Made by a program: the position numbers and the translations under genes. The notes under the pieces were generated by a model that did no database searches, was not told the origin of the DNA, and saw only the letters and a program-made list of their open reading frames with translations. A stretch of 64,000 nucleotides of DNA from an uncultured Aquimarina sp. GTDB taxonomy: Bacteria; Bacteroidota; Bacteroidia; Flavobacteriales; Flavobacteriaceae. The stretch spans positions 434,001 to 498,000 of the forward strand of contig NZ_CANMED010000003.1 of the NCBI RefSeq assembly GCF_947496855.1. Direction: 5' to 3'. Positions 26,347-35,143 of this stretch are shown in pieces. Within the stretch, counting starts at the first letter, position 1. Every line of letters begins with the position of its first letter.

Positions 26347-27102
26347 TTATAGATTGTTACGTTTTATCATATCAGGGTAAAGTTCATCTTCAACCCACAT
26401 GAAATTAGGAAATATCCGCATTATTTTTTCATAACATAATTTGGCTAGTTGTATTTGATCAGTAGCTTCGTATGCCTGTCCTAAAGCAGTCATTGTATTT
26501 ATGTACATCCAGTTATTAACAATCAGTCCTTGTTTTTCAAAGCTTTTAACTGCTTTTACATAGTATTCAATTGCTTCATTCTTATCTCCGCCAAATGCTG
26601 ATGGACGATAATACATGGAGTTACCTTTTTCAATATTCCCTTGAATATTCTCTGGATCTAGTTCGATAGATTTATCTATGTATCTCATGCTCCTCCTGCC
26701 TAAGTAAATAGCTTTAAAATTTGAGATACCAATAGTAAACGCAATGTAAGCTCCTTTATATGCCAGCAAGGTTGCGTTTTCGGGGGATTTATCTAATAAC
26801 TTATCAATAATTTTTTCTGATTTTTCTATATAATCTTCAGCAGTATCATGCTTTTCTGCACCAATTAACCAAGCTGTATAACCGTAGTAATAACTAATAA
26901 GCTCTAATTGTTCATCATAACTATTCGGGTTTGCATTTTTTTCACAAGAATGCATTAATCCATACCACTTATCCATTTTACCTCGCGAATAAGCTTTATA
27001 AATCGGGTCGCGGTATGGGCTTTGAGAAAAGCCCAATTGTATTGAAAGTAACAAAACGCTGATTGCAATTACAAATCTTGTAATATATTTCGGTCTTTCC
27101 AT
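26347..27102 (-). CDS. Tetratricopeptide-repeat exported protein
   Basis: 251 residues. Signal sequence to about residue 26 (LGFSQ). The mature protein is helical with TPR-like units such as NATLLAYKGAYIAFTIG, RSMRYIDKSIELDPENIQGNIEKGNSM and MTALGQAYEATDQIQLAKLCYEKI. Its start overlaps the glycosyltransferase end by 34 bp, a long overlap but the only Met ahead of the signal peptide. Role probably a scaffold with the DUF4056 protein. Confidence 0.82.
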   Translation of the reverse strand: MERPKYITRFVIAISVLLLSIQLGFSQSPYRDPIYKAYSRGKMDKWYGLMHSCEKNANPNSYDEQLELISYYYGYTAWLIGAEKHDTAEDYIEKSEKIIDKLLDKSPENATLLAYKGAYIAFTIGISNFKAIYLGRRSMRYIDKSIELDPENIQGNIEKGNSMYYRPSAFGGDKNEAIEYYVKAVKSFEKQGLIVNNWMYINTMTALGQAYEATDQIQLAKLCYEKIMRIFPNFMWVEDELYPDMIKRNNL

Positions 27103-28172
27103 ATTAGTTTTTTCTGTTTGTTATTTATGATTCCTTTAATTATTATTAAAAGAAATATAATGTGCTGTGGTAGTACTAAAAGTAGGTTTTGGACTATTGA
27201 TTGTTGGCTCGCCAACATTACAAAAAATCGAATGCAGATAATCCCTGCAAGATATGCTGTTAACCACCAAAAGCCCATGTATGCGTATACTACAAATGGA
27301 GCTATGGTTGTTAAAATTCCAAAAGAAATAGTTACTAAAATACTATCCCCAAAAAACTGAAATATATTTTTTATGAATCCCTCAATAGCATCATCTAGTC
27401 CAACATACATTCGGCAAGAAATATCACTATCTCCTAAGCGCGTATCACTGGCGAGGCCTTTTTGTTTAAATAGTCTTATGATAGCCATGTCTTCTACCTT
27501 ATTAGACTTACATTTTTCGTGAGGCCATATTTTTTTATACGTAGCTGCTTTGAACATCATGAATTGCCCATTGGCTGCCGAAAAGATTTTGTTCTTTGAC
27601 TTTCGAATTAGGTAAATCGGAAGTATGCTCAACAAAATCCAGTTCATTAAGGGTACAGAAACTTTTTCTCCGAAAGACTTAACTATTTGCTTTGGAAATA
27701 TCGATAACAAATGAAGTTCGTGTTTTTGAAGATAACTAATACTACGCTCGATTACATCTTTTTTTACGCTTACATCTGCATCTAAAAAAAGTAATAAATC
27801 ACCAGTAGCTTTTTGTGCTAATTGGTGGCAGGCATGATTCTTACCCAACCAACCTTGCGGAAGTGCATCTCCATTTAATAGTTTAATATTAGGTTTAAGT
27901 GATACCCAATGCTTGATAATACTTTCTGTTTCATCAGTAGAGTGATCATTATAGACAATGATTTCAAGCTTATGGTATTCAAACGTTGATAATTGCTCTA
28001 ATAAGGTTCCAATATTTTCTTCCTCATTACGTGCGGGTATTAAAATTGAAACACGTGGCACTGATGTTAACGAAGTTATCTTTGGTAAATAAGCGAACGA
28101 AAGATAATTAACAAATGCTACAAGCAATCTGATAATCAGAAGGGTTATTAGGAAATAACAGAAATATATCAT
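27069..28172 (-). CDS. Glycosyltransferase family 2, carotenoid-operon type
   Basis: 367 residues from the ATG at 28170-28172, which forms an ATGA overlap with the acyltransferase stop; a longer frame from 28196 is less likely. GT-A fold: VSILIPARNEEENIGTLLEQL (41-61), VYNDHSTDET, and the metal-binding DAD at 131-133. An N-terminal helix (4-25) and two to three C-terminal helices (about 270-345) anchor it. It resembles CrtQ-like GT2 enzymes that glycosylate carotenoids. Neighbours CrtB, CruF and an acyltransferase support a glycosyl-carotenoid acyl ester product (inference). Confidence 0.88.
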   Translation of the reverse strand: MIYFCYFLITLLIIRLLVAFVNYLSFAYLPKITSLTSVPRVSILIPARNEEENIGTLLEQLSTFEYHKLEIIVYNDHSTDETESIIKHWVSLKPNIKLLNGDALPQGWLGKNHACHQLAQKATGDLLLFLDADVSVKKDVIERSISYLQKHELHLLSIFPKQIVKSFGEKVSVPLMNWILLSILPIYLIRKSKNKIFSAANGQFMMFKAATYKKIWPHEKCKSNKVEDMAIIRLFKQKGLASDTRLGDSDISCRMYVGLDDAIEGFIKNIFQFFGDSILVTISFGILTTIAPFVVYAYMGFWWLTAYLAGIICIRFFVMLASQQSIVQNLLLVLPQHIIFLLIIIKGIINNKQKKLIWKDRNILQDL

Positions 28173-28789
28173 CTTAAGCCTTGTTTTGTAAAACACGATT
28201 TTGCAAAACGATTAAATTCTCGTTCTACATCTTCAGCATTTGTATTTGTACTTATTGTATGTGTTTCGTAGTATACACACATATCGGGCCTAAGTTTAAT
28301 TCCATAATTAATAAGGTTAACATTATAAACTAACTGGAAATCATTTTTTGTGTTTTCTAAAACATAAGAAAGTAAGCCCTTTTCGAAAGTAAACTCTCTT
28401 GTATATATGCTTTTAATCTTCCCCTGTGGAAAAAACAGAAATAAGTTCTCTTTATTTTGTAACATTTCAACCGCATAATTAAGGCTCGCTATACTTGATC
28501 GCTTGCCTTTGTTAATTGAACTAGCACCAATTTTGGTTAATAGCATGTTTTTACGCAACTCCTTTTCCAACATCATAAAATTAAATCTTCGTTTAAAGAC
28601 TTTGAAGTTTAATAAAATTTGAATAAAACCATCGTAAAACGAAAAATGATTGCTAATCATAAGAATAGGTAGTCCTTTTTCTTCATACTCGCCAGCATAC
28701 TTAGTACTACTAAAAAAAAAGCCTAATAGTATTTTTGTAAAATACTTGGAAAATCTTACCCACAATTTACTATGATTGGCTCGTATCAT
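28169..28789 (-). CDS. PlsC-type acyltransferase
   Basis: 206 residues. HX4D motif NHFSFYD (His48, Asp53) and the substrate motif FPQGK in place of FPEGT near residue 120. The Glu to Gln change in the second motif also occurs in some CrtO-like or glycosyl-acyl transferases. The gene has 4-bp overlaps with cruF upstream and the glycosyltransferase downstream. Likely acylates the carotenoid sugar, as in glycosyl carotenoid esters; phospholipid synthesis is the alternative. Confidence 0.85.
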   Translation of the reverse strand: MIRANHSKLWVRFSKYFTKILLGFFFSSTKYAGEYEEKGLPILMISNHFSFYDGFIQILLNFKVFKRRFNFMMLEKELRKNMLLTKIGASSINKGKRSSIASLNYAVEMLQNKENLFLFFPQGKIKSIYTREFTFEKGLLSYVLENTKNDFQLVYNVNLINYGIKLRPDMCVYYETHTISTNTNAEDVEREFNRFAKSCFTKQGLR

Positions 28790-29445
28790 TTTTTACTATA
28801 AATATTGAAAATAACTAAAATTGTAAAAAAAACAAACTGAACAAAAAATAACCAACGCGCAGATTCATTGTTCGTATTCACTCTAAATCTCTGAATAACC
28901 CAATTAAAGATTAAAGCCAATAAGAACCAAACTACATAGTTGTTTATAGGAGGATCGTTCTTTGAAAACATCCACATATCCATCAAAGGAGCGGCTTTTT
29001 CAAGTAAGATATCATATATTACCATCAGTGATGCTGAACCTACAATAATAGGGATATTTTTGGATGTATATCTAGAGATAATCCCATTAGAAGCATACGT
29101 TAAGAAAACCCAATTAAGACCAATAATAACTGGCACATCAGCTATTTTAACCCCAAGTCCTTTACCGTATTCATACACTCCAAATAATTTACCGGTTGCT
29201 ACACCAATAATTTCGATTACAATACTTATTGTAAAAATACTAGCTAAAACGGCAATCGTTTTTACATTCCACTTTTTATGATGTGAAAAAACAGCTGCGG
29301 AAACTAAAACCAGCGTATAAGGTGTAATTAGTATAAATAAATTGTGAGTGAAAGGTGTGAAATACAAAGCCAATCCCACACAGTAAAAAACTATAAAAGT
29401 TATTGGAAGCCCCTCATTAACAATATACTTAACTATCCGATTCAT
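28786..29445 (-). CDS. cruF: Carotenoid biosynthesis protein, CruF family (1',2'-hydratase)
   Basis: 219 residues, six to seven membrane helices. CruF/DUF422 features: VIEIIGVATGKLFGVYEYGKGLGVKIADVPVIIGLNWVFL and the YDILLEKAAPLMDMWMF segment with conserved Asp/Glu and Trp residues. Family activity: adds water to the psi end of carotenoids to give 1'-hydroxy groups. ATGA overlap with the desaturase remnant upstream and with the acyltransferase downstream. Confidence 0.9.
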   Translation of the reverse strand: MNRIVKYIVNEGLPITFIVFYCVGLALYFTPFTHNLFILITPYTLVLVSAAVFSHHKKWNVKTIAVLASIFTISIVIEIIGVATGKLFGVYEYGKGLGVKIADVPVIIGLNWVFLTYASNGIISRYTSKNIPIIVGSASLMVIYDILLEKAAPLMDMWMFSKNDPPINNYVVWFLLALIFNWVIQRFRVNTNNESARWLFFVQFVFFTILVIFNIYSKK

Positions 29446-29612
29446 CTACTATACAGGTATTTCATTGGTGCAATTTTAGCATTAGCTAAACAGAACGGTA
29501 TTCTACCCTTAGATGCATTTCTTTCAAATACAATTATTTCATCTCCTTTGACTATCAATCTGCAATAAGCAGTCCATACAACGATTCCGAAATCAATTAC
29601 TACAATCTTCAT
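29442..29612 (-). pseudogene. In-frame remnant (56 codons) of a CrtI/CrtD-type carotenoid desaturase
   Basis: My translation from the ATG at 29610-29612 begins MKIVVIDFGIVVWTAYCRLI and continues VKGDEIIVFERNASKG. This is the CrtI-family N-terminus in which the FAD loop GxGxGG has become D-F-G-I-V-V. It then joins RIPFCLANAKIAP, the C-terminal GGGIPLCLxSAKI motif of the same family. So more than 400 codons between the two motifs have been deleted in frame. Both ends keep ATGA overlaps with the lycopene cyclase and cruF, so translation still passes through. No desaturase activity is possible. Position suggests a CrtD-like enzyme; a CrtI origin is the alternative. Confidence 0.85.
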
Positions 29613-30316
29613 GCCTTTTTAGTTTTTCTAGATCTCATTTCAAAAATATGAGTTAACGCCAAAGGTGATAACAGCAGTGAAAAATTATAAAACATGTCTT
29701 CAAGCGGAATTGAGAAAATATGAATTCCCAATATTACTTGAGGATTGTAATCAAAAACAGCTTGCTCAATCCCAGTACCTGTTAAGATTCCATTTATAAT
29801 AAAAAACGGGATGAGTAAAATCGGATATATTGCTAAATAGTACTGTACTACTTCTCTACTAAAATAATAACTTAGTAAAAGTATAGCAGGCAAAACAAGG
29901 AAATTAACAAAAGTATAAGTAAGGTCTTGATGTAATAATGAAGTTATAACAGATACTATTACAATGAAAAAAGTTAAAATTTTTGTCCATTTTTCATTCA
30001 ACTTGAATTTTGGAAAATGAAATTTAACTGCGTAAAATGAGAATGCACAAGCGTATGGAATGGCAATAAAAAACAAGTATTCTTCCAAAGGAAGCTTACT
30101 TATGTAAATGCCTGAATTATATCTTGAATTGAAAAACCAACATCCCATATGCGTAAAGATGATATCCCAAGCCACAAAAACAAACATAGTTATTAAGATT
30201 GCAGGAAGCAGGTATTTCCAACGCTTGTAGAGTCTAAGGTTTTTCTCGAAACTCAAAGCAAGTGGTCCAGCAAGTGAAATAACAAGTATAATTAAATAGA
30301 GTGACATAGTTAGCAA
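29609..30316 (-). CDS. Lycopene cyclase domain protein (fused CrtYcd type)
   Basis: 235 residues, about seven helices. It has the two CarR-type half motifs PLEEYLFF (76-83) and PLEDMFYN (204-211), so both heterodimer halves are fused in one chain. The family forms beta-ionone rings from lycopene. Located 12 bp after crtB, it overlaps the desaturase remnant by 4 bp. An ATG at codon 4 is an alternative start. Confidence 0.9.
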   Translation of the reverse strand: MLTMSLYLIILVISLAGPLALSFEKNLRLYKRWKYLLPAILITMFVFVAWDIIFTHMGCWFFNSRYNSGIYISKLPLEEYLFFIAIPYACAFSFYAVKFHFPKFKLNEKWTKILTFFIVIVSVITSLLHQDLTYTFVNFLVLPAILLLSYYFSREVVQYYLAIYPILLIPFFIINGILTGTGIEQAVFDYNPQVILGIHIFSIPLEDMFYNFSLLLSPLALTHIFEMRSRKTKKA

Positions 30317-30328
30317 TTTTATTCTGTT

Positions 30329-31165
30329 CTATGCCAGCTTAAGTTTCTTGGCGATGTAAATAGATCCTAATGACCACATCTTAACTCTATTAGGAATTCG
30401 AATTCGCTCATTTAGTAATTTCTCTACAGGAGTATTCTCTATCTTAGTGGTAAGTTTAGTGTAATAAAGATATGCTGCATACACTCCTTTTCTTGAATTA
30501 TCAGGCAATTCTTTGATTCCCTCTAAAGCAACTCTGAAATCTTCATTAATATCATCAATAATCTTTTTCTTGATATCTTCGGTGAGTTCGTTATCCCTTA
30601 AAATTGGAAAGTAGATGCGATGTAACTCATTGATGTCATCGTTAATATCGCGTAAGAAATTTACTTTCTGAAAAGCAGAACCTAAACGCATCGCAGCTGG
30701 TTTTAAAGCCTGATAACGTTCTTCATCACCATTAACAAAAACCTTAAGACACATTAACCCAACCACATCAGCCGATCCATATATGTACGCTTTAATCTCA
30801 TTATCATCGAACTCTTTCTTTGATAAATCACTATGCATACTCTTTAAGAAAGCTTGTATCAACTCATCGTCAATATTATATTTGCGAACAGTTATTTGAA
30901 ACGAATTAAGTATAGGGTTGAGACTTATACCTTGATCATAGGCTTGGTAATAATCTTCTTCAAAGTTCGAAAACAACGAGGCTTTATCATACTCATGAAA
31001 TGTATCAACAATCTCATCAGCAAAGCGCACAAAACCATAAATACTATAGATACTATCTCTTATTGATTTATCAAACAGTTTAATACCCATTGAAAATGAA
31101 GTACTATAATTTTGTGTAACAATTTTACTACACTTAAATGACACATCATCAAATAATTCCTTCAT
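30329..31165 (-). CDS. crtB: Phytoene synthase (CrtB)
   Basis: 278 residues. First aspartate-rich motif DEIVD (50-54) after YGFVRFA, and the second, NFLRDINDD, near 170-180: the metal-diphosphate sites of squalene/phytoene synthases. Condenses two geranylgeranyl diphosphates to phytoene. First gene of the minus-strand carotenoid operon. Squalene synthase is ruled less likely by the carotenoid context. Confidence 0.92.
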   Translation of the reverse strand: MKELFDDVSFKCSKIVTQNYSTSFSMGIKLFDKSIRDSIYSIYGFVRFADEIVDTFHEYDKASLFSNFEEDYYQAYDQGISLNPILNSFQITVRKYNIDDELIQAFLKSMHSDLSKKEFDDNEIKAYIYGSADVVGLMCLKVFVNGDEERYQALKPAAMRLGSAFQKVNFLRDINDDINELHRIYFPILRDNELTEDIKKKIIDDINEDFRVALEGIKELPDNSRKGVYAAYLYYTKLTTKIENTPVEKLLNERIRIPNRVKMWSLGSIYIAKKLKLA

Positions 31166-31197
31166 TTACTGATTTTTAAATTTTTTTAATGCAATTT

Positions 31198-31226
31198 GAT
31201 GATGATGATATAATATCATAATCATC
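31198..31226. promoter_or_regulatory. 29-bp dyad in the crtB leader
   Basis: GATGATGATGATAT and ATATCATAATCATC are inverted around one A with one mismatch. It lies 33 bp before the crtB start and downstream of the candidate promoter, so it could be an operator or a leader hairpin. Confidence 0.5.
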
Positions 31227-31349
31227 TCTATTCAAAAGCATTACTTCAGTCTATCTCATTGTATAAGAAGCATCTGTCTGAAGAGCCGGTTACGCATTAA
31301 AACTATTTAATTCTTCTTACTTTGCATTTAGACAAGTTAATATCGTCTG

Positions 31350-31357
31350 CAAAAGTA
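31350..31357 (-). promoter_or_regulatory. Candidate -7 element (TACTTTTG) for the crtB operon
   Basis: Read on the minus strand, TACTTTTG matches TAnnTTTG exactly and is followed by CAGACG. It would give a leader of about 175 nt containing the dyad at 31198-31226. No standard -33 seen. Confidence 0.45.
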
Positions 31358-31399
31358 ATCATCTTTTTCAAACTCGCCTACTTTTTAAATAAGCAATTA

Positions 31400-31912
31400 C
31401 ACTATCCTATAAACCTCTCTAAGTGTGATTTGGTCATCTTTAGAGTTCAATAATAAAATATTGAAATTACTTACTGCAAAAAATATTTCTCACTGGAATA
31501 ATAAATACAACCAAATTAAAATAGTCGATCTCAGAGATTAATTTCCTAAAAATCTTGTTATAAAACATCATGAAAAACAAAAAAAAGCCGATAGTACTAT
31601 AGCAAATAAGACAGCGGTATTTAATCTAAAAGCTTATGTTTATCTTCAAATCATTTGATTTCGTAATAACAAAAGAATAAAAAATGATGTAGAAATTATT
31701 ACATTAACGGATAGAAATTATCTAACAATATTTATCTTTATTTAAGATTTTCACAAATAATTCTCAAAGAAAAACGGGAAATAACAATTTTCCTTAGAGA
31801 ACAAGGGAAACCTATTAATATTGGGCAAAGAAAAAACAAACTCAGAAGAATCATTGAACTAAAGGTTTCTGACAAGAAAAACAAAAAATTAAACTTGACT
31901 ATTAAAAAATAA
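31400..31912 (+). other. AT-rich gap with eroded coding-like stretches
   Basis: No intact gene. Two plus-strand open stretches look like gene remains: 31563-31658 (KADSTIANKTAVFNLKAYVY) and 31736-31912 (FLREQGKPINIGQRKNKLRR, ending 4 bp before the next start). Neither is recognised, both are AT-biased, and stops separate them. Could equally be chance. Confidence 0.3.
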
Positions 31913-31916
31913 TATC

Positions 31917-32888
31917 ATGAAAACTAAGATAACTGAACTGTTTGGTATTGAACATCCTATCATGCAAGGAGGAATGCACTATGTTGGATTTGCAGAATTA
32001 GCCGCTGCTGTTTCTAATGCTGGTGGTATTGGAACAATTACAGGTTTGACCCAAAAAACCCCAGCTGATTTAGCAAATGAAATTGCAAAATGTAAAGATT
32101 TAACAGATAAACCTTTTGCAGTAAATCTAACATTTTTGCCTACCGTTAACGCTCCAGATTATCCGGGTTATGTCAAAGCTATTATTGAAGGAGGTGTAAC
32201 CGTTGTAGAAACTGCAGGGCGCAATCCTCAAGAGGTTTTACCATATCTAAAAGATGCTGGAATTAAGATTATTCACAAATGCACTTCTGTAAGACACGCA
32301 CTAAAAGCACAGTCTATTGGTTGCGATGCTGTCTCTGTTGATGGTTTCGAGTGTGGTGGCCATCCAGGTGAGGATGATATTCCAAACATGATCTTGCTAC
32401 CACGTGCTCAAGAAGAACTAGAAATTCCATTTTTAGCTTCTGGCGGAATGGCAGATGCTCGCTCTTTAGTAGCTTCGTTAGCTATGGGTGCTGAAGGTAT
32501 AAATATGGGAACACGATTTATGGCAACTCAAGAAGCGCCTATCCACGAAAATGTAAAACAAGCCATTTTAGAAGCTACTGAATTAGATACACGCTTAGTC
32601 ATGCGACCGCTAAAAAACACGGAACGGGTAATGAACAATGCTGCCGTGCAACGATTGCTAGAAAAGGAAAAAAAATTAGGAAAGAATATCCAGTTTAAGG
32701 ATATCATTGAGGAAGTGGCAGGCGTATATCCTAAAATCATGCTAGAAGGAGATATGGAGGTTGGAGCATGGTCTTGCGGAATGGTGGTAGGATTGATTCA
32801 TGATATACCAACGTGCAAAGAGTTAATTGACCGTATAATGAAAGAAACAAACAACTTAATTACCAAAAGATTGAACGGTTTACTTTAA
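31917..32888 (+). CDS. NAD(P)H-dependent flavin oxidoreductase / nitronate monooxygenase family
   Basis: 323 residues, TIM-barrel. N-terminal PIMQGGMHYVGFAELAAAVSNAGGIGTI (FMN site), VDGFECGGHPGEDD (phosphate-binding, with the His typical of the NMO family) and FLASGGMADARSL, then GAEGINMGTRF. Likely oxidises alkyl nitronates or acts as a 2-nitropropane-dioxygenase-like or FabK-like reductase; the exact substrate cannot be set. Single gene after an eroded stretch; the CHMI-like gene is 139 bp downstream. Confidence 0.93.
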   Translation: MKTKITELFGIEHPIMQGGMHYVGFAELAAAVSNAGGIGTITGLTQKTPADLANEIAKCKDLTDKPFAVNLTFLPTVNAPDYPGYVKAIIEGGVTVVETAGRNPQEVLPYLKDAGIKIIHKCTSVRHALKAQSIGCDAVSVDGFECGGHPGEDDIPNMILLPRAQEELEIPFLASGGMADARSLVASLAMGAEGINMGTRFMATQEAPIHENVKQAILEATELDTRLVMRPLKNTERVMNNAAVQRLLEKEKKLGKNIQFKDIIEEVAGVYPKIMLEGDMEVGAWSCGMVVGLIHDIPTCKELIDRIMKETNNLITKRLNGLL

Positions 32889-33027
32889 GTCAAATAAGTA
32901 CACAATTTAACAAGGATGAATTTGGATTATAAAAATTGGACTGTTGCTATCATAGCTACAAAAATTTGAATTATGTCTACTTCCTAAATAGTATATAGAA
33001 CCGGTAAAACTAGAATAAAAAAATAAT

Positions 33028-33372
33028 ATGCCACATTTCGTAATTGATTGTTCAGAGAATATCATAAAATTAGAATCCCCAAAAAACATTATTCAAAAAG
33101 TATATGATACAGCAGAGTCAACTGACCTTTTTGATAAAGGAGATATCAAAGTAAGAATTAATCCTTTTGAATTTTATACCATTGGAAATACTAAAGATGA
33201 TTTTATTCACATTTTTGCTAATATTATGGAAGGGCGAACCTCAGCTCAAAAAAAGAACCTTTCTGAAAAAATTATTACTGAATTAAAATTAATGTTCCCT
33301 AGCGTTCCAATCATTTCTATCAATATTAGAGATTTTGAAAAAGTAACGTATTGCAATAAATCAATGGTATAA
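33028..33372 (+). CDS. 5-carboxymethyl-2-hydroxymuconate isomerase (CHMI) family protein
   Basis: 114 residues in the tautomerase superfamily. It begins M-P-H-F, so Pro1 is exposed as catalytic base after Met removal, and continues VIDCSENII as in HpcD. Later segments EGRTSAQKKNLSEKIITEL and ISINIRDF fit the CHMI fold. No homoprotocatechuate pathway genes are nearby, so the physiological substrate is open. Confidence 0.85.
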   Translation: MPHFVIDCSENIIKLESPKNIIQKVYDTAESTDLFDKGDIKVRINPFEFYTIGNTKDDFIHIFANIMEGRTSAQKKNLSEKIITELKLMFPSVPIISINIRDFEKVTYCNKSMV

Positions 33373-33508
33373 AAAGAAATAAACGCCAAGCGAAACAAAA
33401 CAAACTCGATAAACAGATAAGAATAAACAAATTGGTTTATAGATATTTGCGCTTTGGCAATTCTTACGTCCTCCGTTGACACATCACTAGAAAAAAGTAA
33501 ATTATAAC

Positions 33509-34126
33509 ATGAAGAAAACTACTAAAAATGTATTTAAGTATTTACTTGAATTTTTAATTGTAGCCTTTGGTGTTTTCCTGGGAATCTATGTTAGTGAACA
33601 AGAAAATAAAAAGAAAATAAAAGGCGAAAGAGAAAAGTCCGTAAACTATATTCTTGAGGAATTAAATGACAATAAAAATAGTCTTGAAAAATCTATCAGT
33701 TATCACCAATTAATAAAAATTCAAATAGATAGCATCGTTCCAACTTTCAATGAGAAAGACTTGTATGAAGCTTATTGGGGTAATAAAAAATTCAAACACA
33801 ATCAAATAGTAGGTTGGAATGGAATTAGACTGGCTAATTTAGAGGACACGGCTTTTGAAGGTGCTAAAATTAGCGGTATTATACAAGGATATAACATCGA
33901 ACTTATTCATAATATTTCGAAAATTTATAATCAACAAAAAAAATACACTGAATTTGGAACCTCTATATTTAACAAAATGATAAATATTAATTCATCAACA
34001 AAAATTATTGATATTTTTAGTTCCATTAAATTAATAACAACTGACCTACTTCTTAATGAAAAGCAATTATTGGATAACATAAAAAAAGCAGAAAACAACA
34101 TAAAAACCGTCCGTAATAATAATTAA
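33509..34126 (+). CDS. Membrane-anchored protein of unknown function
   Basis: 205 residues. A single N-terminal helix (about 10-29, YLLEFLIVAFGVFLGIYVSEQ) is followed by a charged, mostly helical domain (about 30-200). The N-terminal layout (helix, then basic EREKSVNYILEELNDNKNSLE) recalls the DUF6090-type family of flavobacteria but I cannot confirm it. No neighbours of known function. Confidence 0.72.
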   Translation: MKKTTKNVFKYLLEFLIVAFGVFLGIYVSEQENKKKIKGEREKSVNYILEELNDNKNSLEKSISYHQLIKIQIDSIVPTFNEKDLYEAYWGNKKFKHNQIVGWNGIRLANLEDTAFEGAKISGIIQGYNIELIHNISKIYNQQKKYTEFGTSIFNKMININSSTKIIDIFSSIKLITTDLLLNEKQLLDNIKKAENNIKTVRNNN

Positions 34127-34253
34127 ATAAGGCAATCAATTATCATTAACATCTATTTATAATCCTAGTCAAAAAAAATCACATCTCAATCTTAGTTTTT
34201 TTCAATCCGAAACTCCTTAAAAACAAAAAACGTATACCGAACCACCCAGATAG

Positions 34254-34528
34254 GCAACACTACTTAACCAATTACTAAATGATAATTGGAATGAAACAAT
34301 ATCGTTACAAGAAATTGCAATACAACTAGTATCTCAAAAAACTTCCAGAAATACTTTAATTATAATTTAGTAGAATATAGAGGAACGTTAAAAATCAAGC
34401 ACTTTGCACGACATCAATACTCATAGATTATTAAGGCTGTAACAAAAAGTGCTATTGAATCCTTAAAAGAAACCGATAAAAATCTAATTCCAAAAGAATA
34501 TTTAACCAAAACAAAAGTTGACCTATAA
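34254..34528 (+). pseudogene. Probable eroded gene
   Basis: Combining two frames gives ATLLNQLLNDNWNETISLQEIAIQLVSQ, then after a frameshift NFQKYFNYNLVEYRGTLKIK, an in-frame stop, and KSAIESLKETDKNLIPKEYL ending at 34528. Amino-acid composition is protein-like, but I do not recognise the family. The remainder of the 34127-34560 gap shows nothing else. Confidence 0.5.
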
Positions 34529-34560
34529 GTATGCTAAAACAACCCTAATCTTTAGACCAT

Positions 34561-35079
34561 ATGATTGAACAAAAACCTATTTTGACTGCCAAACGATTAA
34601 CATTACTATTTGTTTTATCCTCAATTAGCTATGGTTTTTCTCAAAATCATGAGCAAATTGAAAACAAAATTAGAGATTCTATCCAAACAGAGTTTATCAA
34701 AAACTATAGTGACTGCTCGTTTTACAGCAAAAATGGCATCACTAATTTTAATGGAAAAACTGAGTTTTGGAAAATTTGCGGATTAAAAAATGGGAATAGA
34801 ATTATTCAGGTAGAATCTCATTTTGAAGCTACTTATTTTCAGGAAATTTATTTTGAAAAGAAAGGAAAACTCCTCTACGCAAGAGAAACTCAAAATTATA
34901 CACCTATCAATAGTTTCGAACAAATCAGATGGAATTGTGATTTCTACATCCAGCATAATAAGGTAATTACTACAATGTCTCTTGGACACGGAAAAACAGA
35001 AAATGAAGAATGGGACGAAAATGCGATTATAGAAATGTATTATAAAAGATTAAATGAAATAGAAAAAATCCAGCAATAG
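34561..35079 (+). CDS. Small exported protein, unknown function
   Basis: 172 residues. Basic N-terminus then a hydrophobic stretch (about 12-25) ending GFSQN, probably a signal peptide. The rest is a beta-rich acidic domain with three cysteines (SDCSFYSK, KICGLKNG, WNCDFY). No domain recognised. It is flanked by eroded sequence and the 21-bp repeats. Confidence 0.65.
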   Translation: MIEQKPILTAKRLTLLFVLSSISYGFSQNHEQIENKIRDSIQTEFIKNYSDCSFYSKNGITNFNGKTEFWKICGLKNGNRIIQVESHFEATYFQEIYFEKKGKLLYARETQNYTPINSFEQIRWNCDFYIQHNKVITTMSLGHGKTENEEWDENAIIEMYYKRLNEIEKIQQ

Positions 35080-35143
35080 CAACAAAAAAGATTCTTTACA
35101 GCGTCTTTTTTACTCTTTTAAGAGTATAATTCACTTGCACTTG

